Below the pieces are notes generated by a model that made no database searches, was not told where the DNA came from, and worked only from the letters and a program-made list of their open reading frames with translations. Shown here in pieces: positions 10,124-21,600 of a DNA stretch of 64,000 nucleotides. Source of the stretch: Formosa haliotis (lineage in GTDB: Bacteria; Bacteroidota; Bacteroidia; Flavobacteriales; Flavobacteriaceae). Each line of letters starts with the position of its first letter. The stretch's first letter is position 1. A program made the translations under genes and the position numbers. The DNA lies in assembly GCF_001685485.1 (NCBI RefSeq), contig NZ_BDEL01000001.1, positions 3,569,501 to 3,633,500 of the forward strand, given 5' to 3'.

Positions 10124-11584
10124 ATGAAATTTAAAATGCAATTATATCCGTGTTTATTTGTTTTGTTTGTTTTGTTACAGGTAGGATGCTCATCGTCTGG
10201 CACATCTTCAGATGATATTACAGACGATGACATTGTACCTCCAGTTCAAACAAACGATGTCGATTTTTGGTTAACAACTGGAAATAAAAGTAAATTGTTA
10301 GAAAAGCAAACCGATGTTTTGAGTTTTGGAACTTCAGAAAATAATTATCCCACTATTGAGGTAAAACCAAGTGAGGCTTTTCAAGATATTGATGGTTTTG
10401 GTTTTACTTTAACAGGAGGAAGCGCCGAGGTTATTAATTCTTTAGATGATTCAAAAAAAGAAGCTTTGCTTCAGGAGTTATTTGGAACTTCAGAATCGTC
10501 TATTTCTATAAATTATCTGCGTGTTAGTATTGGGGCTTCCGATTTAAATGCAGCACCTTTCACTTATAATGATTTAGCTGAAGGAGAAACCGATGTAAAC
10601 TTAGAACAGTTTAGTTTAGAACCTGATCGAGCTGGAGTTATTGCTGTTTTAAAAGACATCTTAAAAATAAATCCGAACATTAAAATATTAGGTTCGCCAT
10701 GGTCGCCACCTGTTTGGATGAAAGATAATGGAAGTTTTATAGGTGGCGAATTACAGAAAAAATATTATGGGGTTTACGCCCAATATTTTGTAAAATATAT
10801 TGAGCAGATGCAGGCAGAAGGCATTACTATTGATGCGATTACCATTCAAAACGAACCCTTGCACGATGGAAATAATCCCAGTTTATATATGCCCGCGACC
10901 GATCAAGCTGAATTCATAAAAAATAATTTGGGACCCGTGTTTGAAACGGCTGGAATTCAAACAAAAATTATTATTTGGGACCATAATTGCGACAATCCGC
11001 AGTATCCCATTACAGTTTTAAATGATGCCGATGCCAATACATACATCGACGGCTCAGCCTTTCATTTGTATAATGGAGATATCAGTGCCTTATCTACGGT
11101 AAAGAATGCATTCCCGAATAAAAACTTGTATTTCACAGAGCAATACACCTCTTCAGACGGGAGTTTTTCCGGCGATTTAAAATGGCATTTAAAAAATGTA
11201 ATTATAGGGGCGACTAGAAATTGGAGCCGTAATGCTTTAGAATGGAATTTAGCTAATAATAGCGATTTTGGTCCGCATACAGATGGGGGTTGTACCACTT
11301 GCAAGGGCGGTTTAACTATAAGTAATTCAGGAAATATTACACGAAATGTAGGGTATTATATTGTGGGGCATGCCTCAAAATTTGTGCCTTCAGGATCAAA
11401 ACGTATAGCGAGCAATATTGCAGGAAATCTTCAAAATGTTGCCTTTCTTACTCCTGAAGGTAAACAGGTTTTAATCGTAGTAAACGATAGTGAAAAGGCT
11501 GAATTTTTCAACATTAAAGTCAACGGGAAATGGGTAACAAGTTTCTTAGATGGTGGTGCTGTAGCAACTTATGTCTGGAAATAA
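10124..11584 (+). CDS. Glycoside hydrolase family 30 lipoprotein
   Basis: A 486-residue protein whose signal peptide ends in a lipobox (LLQVGC), followed by a Ser/Asp-rich linker typical of surface lipoproteins in this phylum. The GH30 domain has FQDIDGFGFTLTGGSAEVI, LRVSIGASDL and GSPWSPPVWMKDNGS. The acid/base is Glu244 in IQNEP and the nucleophile is Glu339 in YFTEQYTS. It begins only 2 bp after the previous GH30 gene. The two are clearly divergent paralogues. The lipoprotein form suggests surface attachment and a first, endo-acting attack, while the upstream enzyme would be periplasmic or secreted. That division of labour is inferred. Confidence 0.9.
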   Translation: MKFKMQLYPCLFVLFVLLQVGCSSSGTSSDDITDDDIVPPVQTNDVDFWLTTGNKSKLLEKQTDVLSFGTSENNYPTIEVKPSEAFQDIDGFGFTLTGGSAEVINSLDDSKKEALLQELFGTSESSISINYLRVSIGASDLNAAPFTYNDLAEGETDVNLEQFSLEPDRAGVIAVLKDILKINPNIKILGSPWSPPVWMKDNGSFIGGELQKKYYGVYAQYFVKYIEQMQAEGITIDAITIQNEPLHDGNNPSLYMPATDQAEFIKNNLGPVFETAGIQTKIIIWDHNCDNPQYPITVLNDADANTYIDGSAFHLYNGDISALSTVKNAFPNKNLYFTEQYTSSDGSFSGDLKWHLKNVIIGATRNWSRNALEWNLANNSDFGPHTDGGCTTCKGGLTISNSGNITRNVGYYIVGHASKFVPSGSKRIASNIAGNLQNVAFLTPEGKQVLIVVNDSEKAEFFNIKVNGKWVTSFLDGGAVATYVWK

Positions 11585-11599
11585 ATCGTGGATAATATA

Positions 11600-13333
11600 A
11601 TGAGGAAAATCTTTTTTATACTTTCAGTTTTGTGCTTAACAAATGTCTTCGGGCAAGGATTTTTGCACCGCGATGGCCAACGTATTGTAGATGGTGGGGG
11701 TAAAAATGTGTTGCTGCGCGGTTTAGGACTTGGTGGTTGGATGGTTCAAGAAGGTTATATGCTAAAAACGCAGCCTTTTGCTAGTCCGCAGCACGTTATT
11801 AAACAGAAGATTGAAGACGTTATAGGAAAAGAAAATACGGCAGAATTTTATGAGGCCTATCTAAAAAACGGCATTACCAAACGCGATATCGACTCGCTCG
11901 CCGCTTGGGGTTTTAATTCGGTGCGTTTACCTATGCATTACAATTTGTATACCCCAGCGATTGAAGATGAAAAAAACGGAGACATTACTTGGTTAGAAAA
12001 AGGTTTTAAAATGACCGACGATGTTTTAAAATGGTGTGAAGCTAAAAATATCTATCTCATTCTAGATTTACATGCTGCACCAGGCGGTCAAGGCAAGGAC
12101 GCTGCTATTTCAGATTACGATGAAAGTAAACCGTCTTTATGGGAAAGCGACGCAAATCAGAAAAAAATGATTGCTTTTTGGAAAAAAATAGCCGAACGCT
12201 ATAAAGATCATCCTTGGATTGGCGCTTATGATATTATAAACGAACCCAATTGGAATTTTACAGGAACTAATAAAAATGGTTGCGACGAAAAGCAAAATGG
12301 GCCGCTAAAAGATTTAATGGTTTCGGTAACAAAAGCCATTCGGGACGTAGATAAAAATCACTTAATTTTTATAGAAGGCAATTGCTGGGGGAATAATTAT
12401 AGCGGGGTGTTTCCGCTTTGGGATGATAATATGGGGTTGAGTTTTCATAAATATTGGAATTATAATGACACAGCTTCCGTTCAGCAATTTTTAGATTACC
12501 GCGAGATGTTAAACGTGCCTATTTGGTTAGGAGAAAGCGGCGAGAATTCTAACGTTTGGTTTACCGATGCAATTGCTTTGGTGGAATCGCATAACATAGG
12601 TTGGGCATTTTGGCCTATGAAAAAGATCGCGAATACGGCAGGTGTAACTTCAGTAAACATAACCGAAGATTATAAGGCTTTGCTAAATTATTGGAAAGAT
12701 GGCGGCGAAAAACAGTCGATTGAAGCTGCTAAAACCACCTTAATGCAAATTGCCGAAAACTACAAAATGGAAAACTTAAGCATCAATAAAGATGTTATAG
12801 ATGCCATGTTTAGGCAGGTGTACACTAAACAAACCTTGCCGTATGCCAACCACGAATTGCCAGGTAAAATAATTGCATCGGCTTACGATTTAGGGCAACA
12901 TAACTACGCGTATTTCGATACCGATTTCATTAATTACCACGTGGCTACGGGAAAAGAACGCACGCCATGGAATACAGGACACGTAATGCGTAATGACGGG
13001 GTAGACCTTCAGGCGTGTTCAGATAAACATACTAACGGATTTTCTGTAACCGACATCAAAGATGGCGAATGGTTGGTTTTTACAGTTTATGTAAAAAAAG
13101 CAGGGCATTATAGTGTGCATGCACGTGTAGCAAGTGAAAATTCTAACGGAATCCTTCATCTAGAAACGGAAGCAAATACGCGTTCAAAGGCCGTCAGTGT
13201 TCCAAATACAGGCGGATTAAATTCATGGAAAACCATTGAAATGTCTAATGTAAATCTACAAGAAGGCGCTCAAAAGATTAAGGTAGTTTTTGATAAGGGC
13301 GATTTTAATTTGAATTACCTAGAAATTAAATAA
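11600..13333 (+). CDS. Glycoside hydrolase family 5 with C-terminal CBM6-like module
   Basis: A 577-residue secreted enzyme. I chose ATG 11600 because it begins directly with a signal peptide (MRKIFFILSVLCLTNVFGQ). An in-frame GTG at 11588 only adds four residues. The GH5 domain (about 20-390) starts with VLLRGLGLGGWMVQEGYML, like exo-beta-1,3-glucanase-type GH5 proteins. It has acid/base Glu215 in IINEPNW and nucleophile Glu312 in WLGESGENS. The C-terminal ~140 residues form a CBM6-like beta-sandwich (DIKDGEWLVFTVYVKKAGHY) ending NLNYLEIK. It is the last gene of the PUL operon. Exact linkage specificity is not determinable by eye. Confidence 0.9.
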   Translation: MRKIFFILSVLCLTNVFGQGFLHRDGQRIVDGGGKNVLLRGLGLGGWMVQEGYMLKTQPFASPQHVIKQKIEDVIGKENTAEFYEAYLKNGITKRDIDSLAAWGFNSVRLPMHYNLYTPAIEDEKNGDITWLEKGFKMTDDVLKWCEAKNIYLILDLHAAPGGQGKDAAISDYDESKPSLWESDANQKKMIAFWKKIAERYKDHPWIGAYDIINEPNWNFTGTNKNGCDEKQNGPLKDLMVSVTKAIRDVDKNHLIFIEGNCWGNNYSGVFPLWDDNMGLSFHKYWNYNDTASVQQFLDYREMLNVPIWLGESGENSNVWFTDAIALVESHNIGWAFWPMKKIANTAGVTSVNITEDYKALLNYWKDGGEKQSIEAAKTTLMQIAENYKMENLSINKDVIDAMFRQVYTKQTLPYANHELPGKIIASAYDLGQHNYAYFDTDFINYHVATGKERTPWNTGHVMRNDGVDLQACSDKHTNGFSVTDIKDGEWLVFTVYVKKAGHYSVHARVASENSNGILHLETEANTRSKAVSVPNTGGLNSWKTIEMSNVNLQEGAQKIKVVFDKGDFNLNYLEIK

Positions 13334-13374
13334 GTCAGATTTGTAAATATTTATATCCATTTTTTCTAATAGCA

Positions 13375-13413
13375 GAAGCCTCGAGATGAAAGTCTACGGG
13401 GTTTCATTTTATT
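13375..13413 (+). terminator. Probable terminator of the PUL operon
   Basis: GAAGCCTCG (13375-13383) pairs with CGGGGTTTC (13397-13405). The nine pairs include two G-U wobbles, and an inner AGA/TCT extension is possible. A T-rich stretch (ATTTTATTT) follows. It lies 41 bp after the GH5 stop. Confidence 0.5.
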
Positions 13414-13495
13414 TGGAAAATGCAATAGAATCGCCAACTTTTAAATTCCATTTATCTGTTAAGCCATTATGCACTCCATGTGCTAAATGGTTATA
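13409..13495 (-). pseudogene. Remnant of the 3' end of a DUF192 gene
   Basis: On the minus strand the last ~29 codons read as a DUF192 C-terminus (GLTDKWNLKVGDSIAFSK and stop). The intact DUF192 lipoprotein at 22564-23061 ends GLADKWNLKVGDSIAYTK. At the DNA level 13421-13465 matches 22576-22620 in 42 of 45 positions, with a 34-bp identical run. Homology stops abruptly on both sides, and there is no start codon or remaining domain. This is a decayed partial duplicate. Confidence 0.7.
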
Positions 13496-13589
13496 GTATT
13501 AAAATGGCTACCCGGAGTGTCTGTAAATTCTAGATTTATAGTGCAGGTTTTATTTAGTAATTAATTATTTTTAAAGCATATTAAAAATT

Positions 13590-15215
13590 ATGCTGAGATT
13601 TCTATACTGTTTTTTTCTAATTTTTACCTGCAATTTTATAGCGGCTCAAACTTCGCCTGAATCTTTAATAGATAGCTTAAATGTTGTAAAAGAGCCTTCT
13701 AAAAAAGTAGCTTTATGTAACAAAATAGCATCGACTTTGCAAAGTACAGATTGGGATAGAGCGCTACACTATTTAGAGTTAGGAGAAAACGAAGCGTTGA
13801 AAATTTCAAAAAAAGGAGAAGATTTAGCTTCGGTTTATGAAACTGCGGGACGAATATACAGCGCTAAAGATGCTTACGATATTGGCTTAGATTACTATTT
13901 GGAAGCATACGATATTTATAAAGAGCTAGGAGCGAAAGATAAACTAACCGATGTGGAAATAAATTTAGCCATTCTGTATGCTCAAGGTAAGAATCATAAA
14001 GAAGCCTTTCAATATTTTAATAAAGCATATGTCTATCAAAAGGAACAAAAAGATTCTTTAGCATTGGTTAGAATATTAAATAATATGGGAACCTTATTCT
14101 TGAAAAAGGATAAAGATTCTGCGATTTATTATTATAAAAAAGCCATTGCAATAAATAACAAGATTCAGAATAAAAAATTACAAGGGTATATCACTACAAA
14201 TTTAGGTAGAGCGTATAGTTTAAAGCAAGATACGATGAGCGCGAATCGCTTTTTTAATGTGTCTAAAAATATGTTGGGTACAGAAAACTTAGATCAGGAC
14301 TTAACTATTTTTATTAATCAGTCGCTTGCTAAATACAACCTCTCAAATAAACATTATCAAAAAGCGATTACTTGGGCGCAACAAGGATTAGAATTAAGTA
14401 AGCATTATCCGAACAGTTTTGTAAATCAGGACTTAAACAAGGTGCTTTATGAATCTTATATTCAATTAGAAGATTATAAGCATGCGGTTCATTATTTTCA
14501 GCAGTATAAAACCATTAGCGATACCATAAATATTGAAGAAAAGGCGGTAAATCTAGAACGGGTAAAGTTAGAAGAAGAATATAACAACCGCATTAAAATT
14601 AAGGATTTAGTAGAGGAAAAGAAGCGTTTAACGCTTTATTCTTATGGGTTAATTTTAATTGTTGGTATTTTAATCCTCGTAATTTCTTTAATTAAAATTA
14701 GAAATAAGAACATAAAAATTGCTTTAGAACAAGAACGCTTACAAAGACGTCAGCAAGAATTACAACAGAGTTTAGAGACTAAAAATAAAGTGCTTATAGG
14801 GAAAGCTATGACCGAGATTCATCGTACAGATGTTATTAATGATATTTTAAACGATTTAAAGCAAATTAAATTAAAGGCCGTTAAAAAAGAAACACAACAA
14901 GCCATTGACTTTATCTTAAAACGCTTACAAAAAGATATGAATTCTGATATTTGGCAAGAATTTGAAGTTAGTTTCGAGCAAGTCCATCAATCGTTTTACG
15001 ACGACCTCTCTAAATATCATCCAGATTTAACGCCAAAAGATCGCCGTTTATGTGCCCTTTTATATCTCGATTTAACGACAAAAGAAATTTCTCAAATTAC
15101 CGGGCAATCCTTTAAATCGGTTGAAAATGCCCGTACAAGACTTCGTAAAAAGTTGGATTTAACCAACGGAAAAGTAAATTTATCTACCTATTTAAATAGC
15201 TTCGCTTCAAATTAA
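13590..15215 (+). CDS. TPR-containing membrane regulator with LuxR-like HTH
   Basis: This 541-residue protein has a signal peptide (MLRFLYCFFLIFTCNFIAAQ). Five to six tetratricopeptide repeats span about 35-310 (for example SVYETAGRIYSAKDAYDIGL). One membrane helix lies near 350-370 (YSYGLILIVGILILVISLI), followed by a coiled coil. The C-terminal helix-turn-helix (about 480-530) has LTPKDRRLCALLYLDLTTKE and ENARTRLRKKL. The architecture is a periplasmic TPR sensor joined to a cytoplasmic DNA-binding domain, a common one-component regulator in Flavobacteriia. It shares its HTH type with the regulator at 1-2735. Its targets are unknown; the M4 protease gene downstream or the PUL upstream are candidates. 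Confidence 0.85.
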   Translation: MLRFLYCFFLIFTCNFIAAQTSPESLIDSLNVVKEPSKKVALCNKIASTLQSTDWDRALHYLELGENEALKISKKGEDLASVYETAGRIYSAKDAYDIGLDYYLEAYDIYKELGAKDKLTDVEINLAILYAQGKNHKEAFQYFNKAYVYQKEQKDSLALVRILNNMGTLFLKKDKDSAIYYYKKAIAINNKIQNKKLQGYITTNLGRAYSLKQDTMSANRFFNVSKNMLGTENLDQDLTIFINQSLAKYNLSNKHYQKAITWAQQGLELSKHYPNSFVNQDLNKVLYESYIQLEDYKHAVHYFQQYKTISDTINIEEKAVNLERVKLEEEYNNRIKIKDLVEEKKRLTLYSYGLILIVGILILVISLIKIRNKNIKIALEQERLQRRQQELQQSLETKNKVLIGKAMTEIHRTDVINDILNDLKQIKLKAVKKETQQAIDFILKRLQKDMNSDIWQEFEVSFEQVHQSFYDDLSKYHPDLTPKDRRLCALLYLDLTTKEISQITGQSFKSVENARTRLRKKLDLTNGKVNLSTYLNSFASN

Positions 15216-15606
15216 TTAAAATTAGCTCTTGTTGTTAATTGGTTTTGTGTCAATCAATTATCTATTTATGAGTGGTAAAAAAAGGGTGTTTTTTTTACTG
15301 TAAGTGTTTTTACAATAGTCTAATATTTTTAGAAGCCTACCTCTTCAATTAGTTTCGTAAACAGATTTTATAAATAGCTGTTTTGAACAAATCAAAAAAA
15401 AACAAACAGGAAACTTTAAACGTAGAACAATTGTTAGATCGTGCACAAATTAAAAAGAGTGCACTAATTAAAATTGTAGACAAGCTTAAAGCCGAACAAA
15501 CGAAACATTCCAAAAAAGGATGACTAGTTTGTCATTGATTTATTCGCATGGTATTTATCGAAATCACTGTTACCAATCTTATATATTAACTTAATTAATT
15601 TCTACA
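15216..15606. other. Intergenic region before the M4 protease
   Basis: This 391-bp AT-rich gap contains one coding-like short frame at 15383-15523, listed separately. I see no tRNA, strong hairpin or complete pair of promoter boxes in the remainder. Confidence 0.5.
15383..15523 (+). CDS. Possible small basic protein (46 aa)
   Basis: A TTG-initiated frame of 46 codons plus stop encodes a Lys-rich helical peptide with LNVEQLLDRAQIKKSALIKI and LKAEQTKHSKKG. The in-frame stop at 15371 prevents a longer upstream start, and no ATG exists. The amphipathic helix pattern and balanced charge look more coding-like than the AT-rich surroundings, but I recognise no family. It may be a small DNA-binding or regulatory peptide, or a remnant. 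Confidence is low because the start is non-ATG. Confidence 0.35.
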   Translation: MNKSKKNKQETLNVEQLLDRAQIKKSALIKIVDKLKAEQTKHSKKG

Positions 15607-18600
15607 ATGAAACACGATTACAGTAAACTGAAGTCTTTGTGGTTTGTACTAGGATGTCTTATTTCTGTCACGGGAATGGCACAGTCTCCTTTTCAAATTA
15701 AACAAAAAACGAATGTGAGTACAGCTGTTACAGCACCAGTCTCCCCTTCACAAAAAAATAGTGCAACGACAACTAAGGGAGCAAAAACATTGGCTTCTGC
15801 TAATGCCAATTCTGGATTTAACCCAAGTATGTTACTTACAGAGCCAAGTGTGCCTGCACATGCAAAGCAAATTTCGGAGGAAGAAGGGCGTTTAATTAGT
15901 TCGATAGCCGAGCAGACTATGCAGTTAGCACAAAATGATTCTAATTATTATACTAATACGACTCAAGATTCTACAAAAACAAAAGTGAAGACATTTGCTA
16001 AAACTGCTAATGTTACAGCAAGGAATTTATTTGTTGCTAAAAAAGAAGCTTTTACTTTAAAGGAGGCCGACAATATGGAGTTGAGATCGACTTCTACCAA
16101 ATATGGTCGTGTTCTGGCAACTTACCAACAACGCCATAATAATGTGCCTGTAGAAGGTGCTGTTTATAAAGTAAAGGAAAGTCAGGATAAAATAGAAGCT
16201 TTTGGTTTTATTGCTGACAAACTTACTATTTCTAGTAATTATCAAGTTAATGCAGAACGTGCCCTTGATGTTGCTTTAAATAAAGTGAATGCAAAGGAAT
16301 ATTTATGGCAATCTGAAAAATTATCAAGTTTAGTTCATAAAAACATCAGCGAAAAACCAACGGGAGAATTGGTGTATGTTGGTCCTAATTTCTCTAGCCA
16401 ACTTAAAACGTTTCATTTAGCATGGAAATTTAATGTTTACGCTACAAATCCACAGTCAAGTCAAGTTATATATGTAGACGCCAATACGTCAAAAATTATT
16501 TTAACTATCGATTTACAGCGAGATACTCAAGGACATGGTGAAGGAAAGGGAAGATATTCTGGAGAAGTTACTTTTAATACAGAACAATACGAAGATGGGT
16601 TTAGGTTAGAGGCCTTACAAGGTAAATTTCAAGTCCCTGTGTATACTTTAAACATGAATCATGCTAGTTTTCCTAGCGATGAGGTTATTTCAGATTTTAT
16701 TGATGAAGATAATATTTGGAATGATTTGCATAACGAGAACCGAGATGAATCGGCTATCGATATCCACTGGGGTATGCAAAAAACTATAGATTATTATACC
16801 GATAAATTTGACAGAAATAGTGTCGATGATAATGGAATGGTTGTTTTTGGTTTAGCTCATTTAGGTGAAAATGTAAACAATGCCTCTTGGACAGGAGGAT
16901 GGGCTCAGTTTGGAGATGGAGACAATGCCCCTTATGTGGGATTAGGAATTACGGCTCACGAATTAACGCATGCGGTAACTCAGTTTTCAGCTAATTTAAT
17001 ATATCAAGGAGAATCAGGAGCTTTAAATGAATCGTTTAGCGATATGCTTGGAGTTGCTGTAGAGTTTTATGTAGGAAAGGATTCTGAAGAAGATATTTGG
17101 TTATTAGGAGATGAACTGTATGCACATGGTTCTATGAGAAATATGAAAGATCCTAAGGCAGAAGGCCAGCCAGATACTTATGGTGGAGAATATTGGGTAA
17201 ATCCAACATCTTCTTACGATTATGGAGGCGTACATTTTAACAGTGGCGTATCAAATTATTGGTTTTATCTTTTAAGCGTTGGTGGCGAAGGTGTTAACGA
17301 TAATAATAATGCGTATAATATTTCTGCTATTGGGCTAGAAAAGGCAGAGCGAATTGCGTATACTACTTTAACAGAGTATTTGTCGCCTGCTTCTAACTTC
17401 TCAGATATGCGTCAGGCCACTTTAATGGCTACAGAAGATTTATTCGGTTTAGTTTCCGAAGAATATAAACAAGTTACCAATGCGTGGTATGCCGTTGGAG
17501 TAGGATCTGCATATAGCGAAAAACAAATCGCGATTACTTCGGTAGAAGATCCTGTGGCAGCATGTGGTTCGCTAACAGGAACAGAACCGTTTAAAGTTAC
17601 AATAAGAAATACAGGGACTAGTACTTTAAAAGCAGACGAGCCTTTGCATTATAAACTTAGAGTGTTAATACTTGTAAGAGGACGTTATTACGAGGTTTAT
17701 ACTAATGCCGATATGCTTAGCCTTGAAAAAGATTTAGCCATAGGTGAAGAAGGTGTGTTAACGATTGCAGATAATTTAGAGTTTTTTGAAAACCCTACCG
17801 TTATTAATTATGTAGAGGTGAAAATAGATACCGAGCCTGTTGAGACCTTCGATTCCACATCTGGAGTATCATTTGTATCAAATTTTACTATTTCAGAAAA
17901 CCCATTAGCGTTTGACTTAGCAGTAGCAAGTGTTAACTTGCCAAAGTCAAATGGCGAATTGCAATCTGCTAATGCTCCTTTATCGGTGACTATAGAAAAT
18001 ATAGGGTGTACCGAAATACCTTCAGGTTCTGTTTTAAAAGTAGGATATGCGCTTATAGAAAAACAAACAGACTCTATTTGGAAGAACATAACTTTAGCCG
18101 AAAACTTAGCTGGAGGCGCATCTTTACTAGTTAATTTAGATGAAACCATAGACTTATCTACACACGGATTACATACTGTTGAAGCGTATGTAGAATACGA
18201 GAACGATACCAATGAATTAAACAATACGAATTCGGGAGCTGTGTATAGTGGAGAAATAAATCAATTCCCTTATACAGAAACTTTTGAAAAAACTCCAGGA
18301 GGATGGACTACAGAAAGTTTAAAAGGAAACCAAAAATGGTATTGGCAAAAAATCCCATATTTTGAATTTAGAGATATACCATCAGAATATATGTGGACTT
18401 CTAGGATAAATGAAAATTTAGCTGTCATGGAGCCATCATCAGATTTTACGCTACAATCTCCTATCTTAGATTTTACCAATGTAGAATCGCCTTTTATGCA
18501 GTTTGATTTGGTTTGGGTTTTCTTTAGAGGAACCGATGGATTGATTGTAGAATACTCAGAAGATTTAGGAACAACATGGCATACCGCACCTGATATGCAA

Positions 18601-21600
18601 GGCGCTGTAGATTTTCATTATAATGATTTAGTAGAAGGACCTTGGTACACTGGTATTAATAACCAGACAAATAAAGATCCATTAGTTTTACCATTACACC
18701 ATTTGGCAGGTAAAAAAGGGATGGTTCGTTTTCGTGTTTTAACCGATGAAGATGTAGATAAATATATTGGTGCCTTTGTAGATAATATTATTATAGGCGA
18801 AGCACCTTACGATATCAATCTTTTAGAAGCGAATCTTAGTGCAGGAACCTGCGATAAAGATTATACAAATGGAACTCTTAATGTAAGTATAGCTAACAAC
18901 TTCCCAACAACTACTGAAAAATTAGTGTTTACAACTCAGATTTTAAATAGTGTTGGCGAAGAAGTGTTTTCGCATTCAGAAACAAGTCAAATAGATTTCA
19001 CAACCTATAAAGATACTGTTAACTATAGCTTTACTCCTAATATTAATTTGTCTGATGTAGGCGTATATGAAATTCTAGTCAATGTATTTCCAGAACAGGC
19101 CGATGTAGATGAAGCTCCAGAAAATAATAGTGTTACCTTCTTCGTTGATGTTTGGGAGCAGGACGATTATAAAGTGTCTGCCTTACCATATATTATGGAT
19201 TTTGAAGGTGAAGGCGGCTATAAAGGTTGGAGTACCTCCGAAAAAAATGGTGCAAATGGATGGATGCATGGAGAGCGTCAGGATTTAGGAAGTCCAGGTT
19301 GGTTTATTGCGGAGCACACAAAGTTTATGGCTAGTAATGATGATGCTTGTAATTGCGACTCGTCGAATGATATGCTAATTTCTCCAGTTTTTGATTTATC
19401 AAACTATGAAAAAGCTTACTTATCTTTTGATGCTTTTGGCGATGTATTTCAACTATCCGATGGTTATGTAAAGGTTAGTGTAGACGGTGGTATTACTTGG
19501 GAAACAGTGTTCCAAATGCCATATATAAGCTCTTGGCAAGAGTACGATGTCGATTTAAGTGCATTTGCAGGTAATGCTTGTGTACAGTTTGCTTTTGTAC
19601 ATACAGACAACAACTTGTTTGCAAGTGGTTTTGCTGTAGATAATATTGAAGTGACTAACACAGCTATAGATTTAGAGGTTCAAAATTTAAGTTTTGCTAG
19701 TGCAATGTATGGTAATTCTGCTCCTCATGATTTCTTTTTGAGTGTTAAAAATATTGGTTACGATATTGTGGATACCACTACTATTACATATCAAATTTAT
19801 CAAAATGGAAATCTTATAGGTGACCTTATTTCGGTGGAAAAAAACGCAGCAATTTTAAGAAACGAGACTATCGTATATATTGTTAATGAATTTCCAGAAT
19901 TAGCCGCTGGTACTTATAGTATAGAAGTTGCTGTTAATGTGGAAGGTGAAACGTTATTAGCAAATAATACAGTAACTGCCGATTTTATTGTAGATTCTAA
20001 CATTCCAGAATTACAAAACATACCGTTCACCGGCTTTGTTACAGGAGCTCTATTTGGAGAGCAAGGTTGGGTGTCTAACGAAGGTGGTATTAATTCCCCT
20101 TGGAAAGTATTAAATCAGGCAGAAAATCTAAATTTATCTATTCCAAAAACAGATCATACTGGCGATGAGAAAGCATTAATGCTTTACAACCAATTAGAAT
20201 CTGATAGCTATTACGGAGAGGTTATGACATCGTTCTACCAGTTAGCAGACAATGCAACTGCATTAGAATTTTACTATGCCTTACAGTCTAATTACTTAAA
20301 TGCTCTAATCTTAGACGTTCAAATGGAAGGCGAAACGTCTTGGACAGAAATATGGAGGGTATCTAACCAAGGGGATTCTAGAGATAGAGAATGGCAAAAA
20401 GCTGTTTTAAATGTTGATAAATATAAAGGAACCTCGTTAAGATTCAGACTTAGACATGCTAAGGCAGGCGGGTACTCTTATGCTATAGTAGATGACTTTA
20501 AAGTAGGATCATCACTTTTAACAGATGTAAGTGTGGAAGTAATCGCTCCAAAAGATGTTTGTGGATCTGGAGAAGAAGTTATTATTAGATTAACTAATCT
20601 TGGTCAAGTTGCTATCCCGGCAGATGCTATAACATTGCATGTGGACTATATGAATTTAGAAAAAAATATTTCTGAAGTTGTAGATGTTGCTCTAGCTGTA
20701 GGAGAAAGTGTTGAATATAAAATTAAAGAGGAGTTGGTGTTGGATAATACAGAAGATTCTCATGTATTTAATATTGAAGCTGTATTAGAAGCAGACGAAA
20801 TTCAGGGGAATAACAAAATCAGTAATTATTTATACCAAAAATTAGATACCGATTTTAAATTATTCGATAGTTCAACAATATATGGGTATGCAGGTCAAAC
20901 TTTATATGTAGATGCAGAAACAAATGTAATTTATAACGAGTTAAGCGCAAATAGTTACCAATGGAGTACAGGAGATCATACCAATGGGATTTATATTAAT
21001 CAGCCAGGAGATTATACCGTAACAGTTAAGTTTGGTAATGGTTGCGAAATCTCAGAAACAGTAACAGTAGTTTTTGATACGTTTGACTCTCAATTGCTAA
21101 GTGGTGATGTTTGTGGACCAGAAGTAGCATTATTTCCAGGAGATTACGATTCGTATTTATGGTTCGATGGTTCTACAGAGCCAACATATATGGCAACGCA
21201 AAACGGAGCTTACTATGTAACTGTATATAAAAATGGTGTCGGGAAAATGTTAAGTACAACAATCTCAATCGTAGGAAACGAGACGCCGGTAATAAGTAAA
21301 TTCAATAATAAGAAGCTAGGAACAAATATGGTAGCTGAATCTTACCAATGGTATTTAGATGGCCGTCCAATTCCAAATTCAAATTCGAACTCGGTTCTTG
21401 CTTTATGGGAAGGTAATTATACCTTAGAGGTAACCAATAGTAATGGTTGTACTGCAATGTCTGAATCGAAGTATCTTGATGGTTCTATTATTAGTAAAAT
21501 AACCAATCCATTTAGAGTATTTCCTAATCCAACTTCAGGCGACTTAAATCTTTTCTTTGCAGAGGCAATTTCTGGCGAAGCTACGGTAATTGTTTATTCT

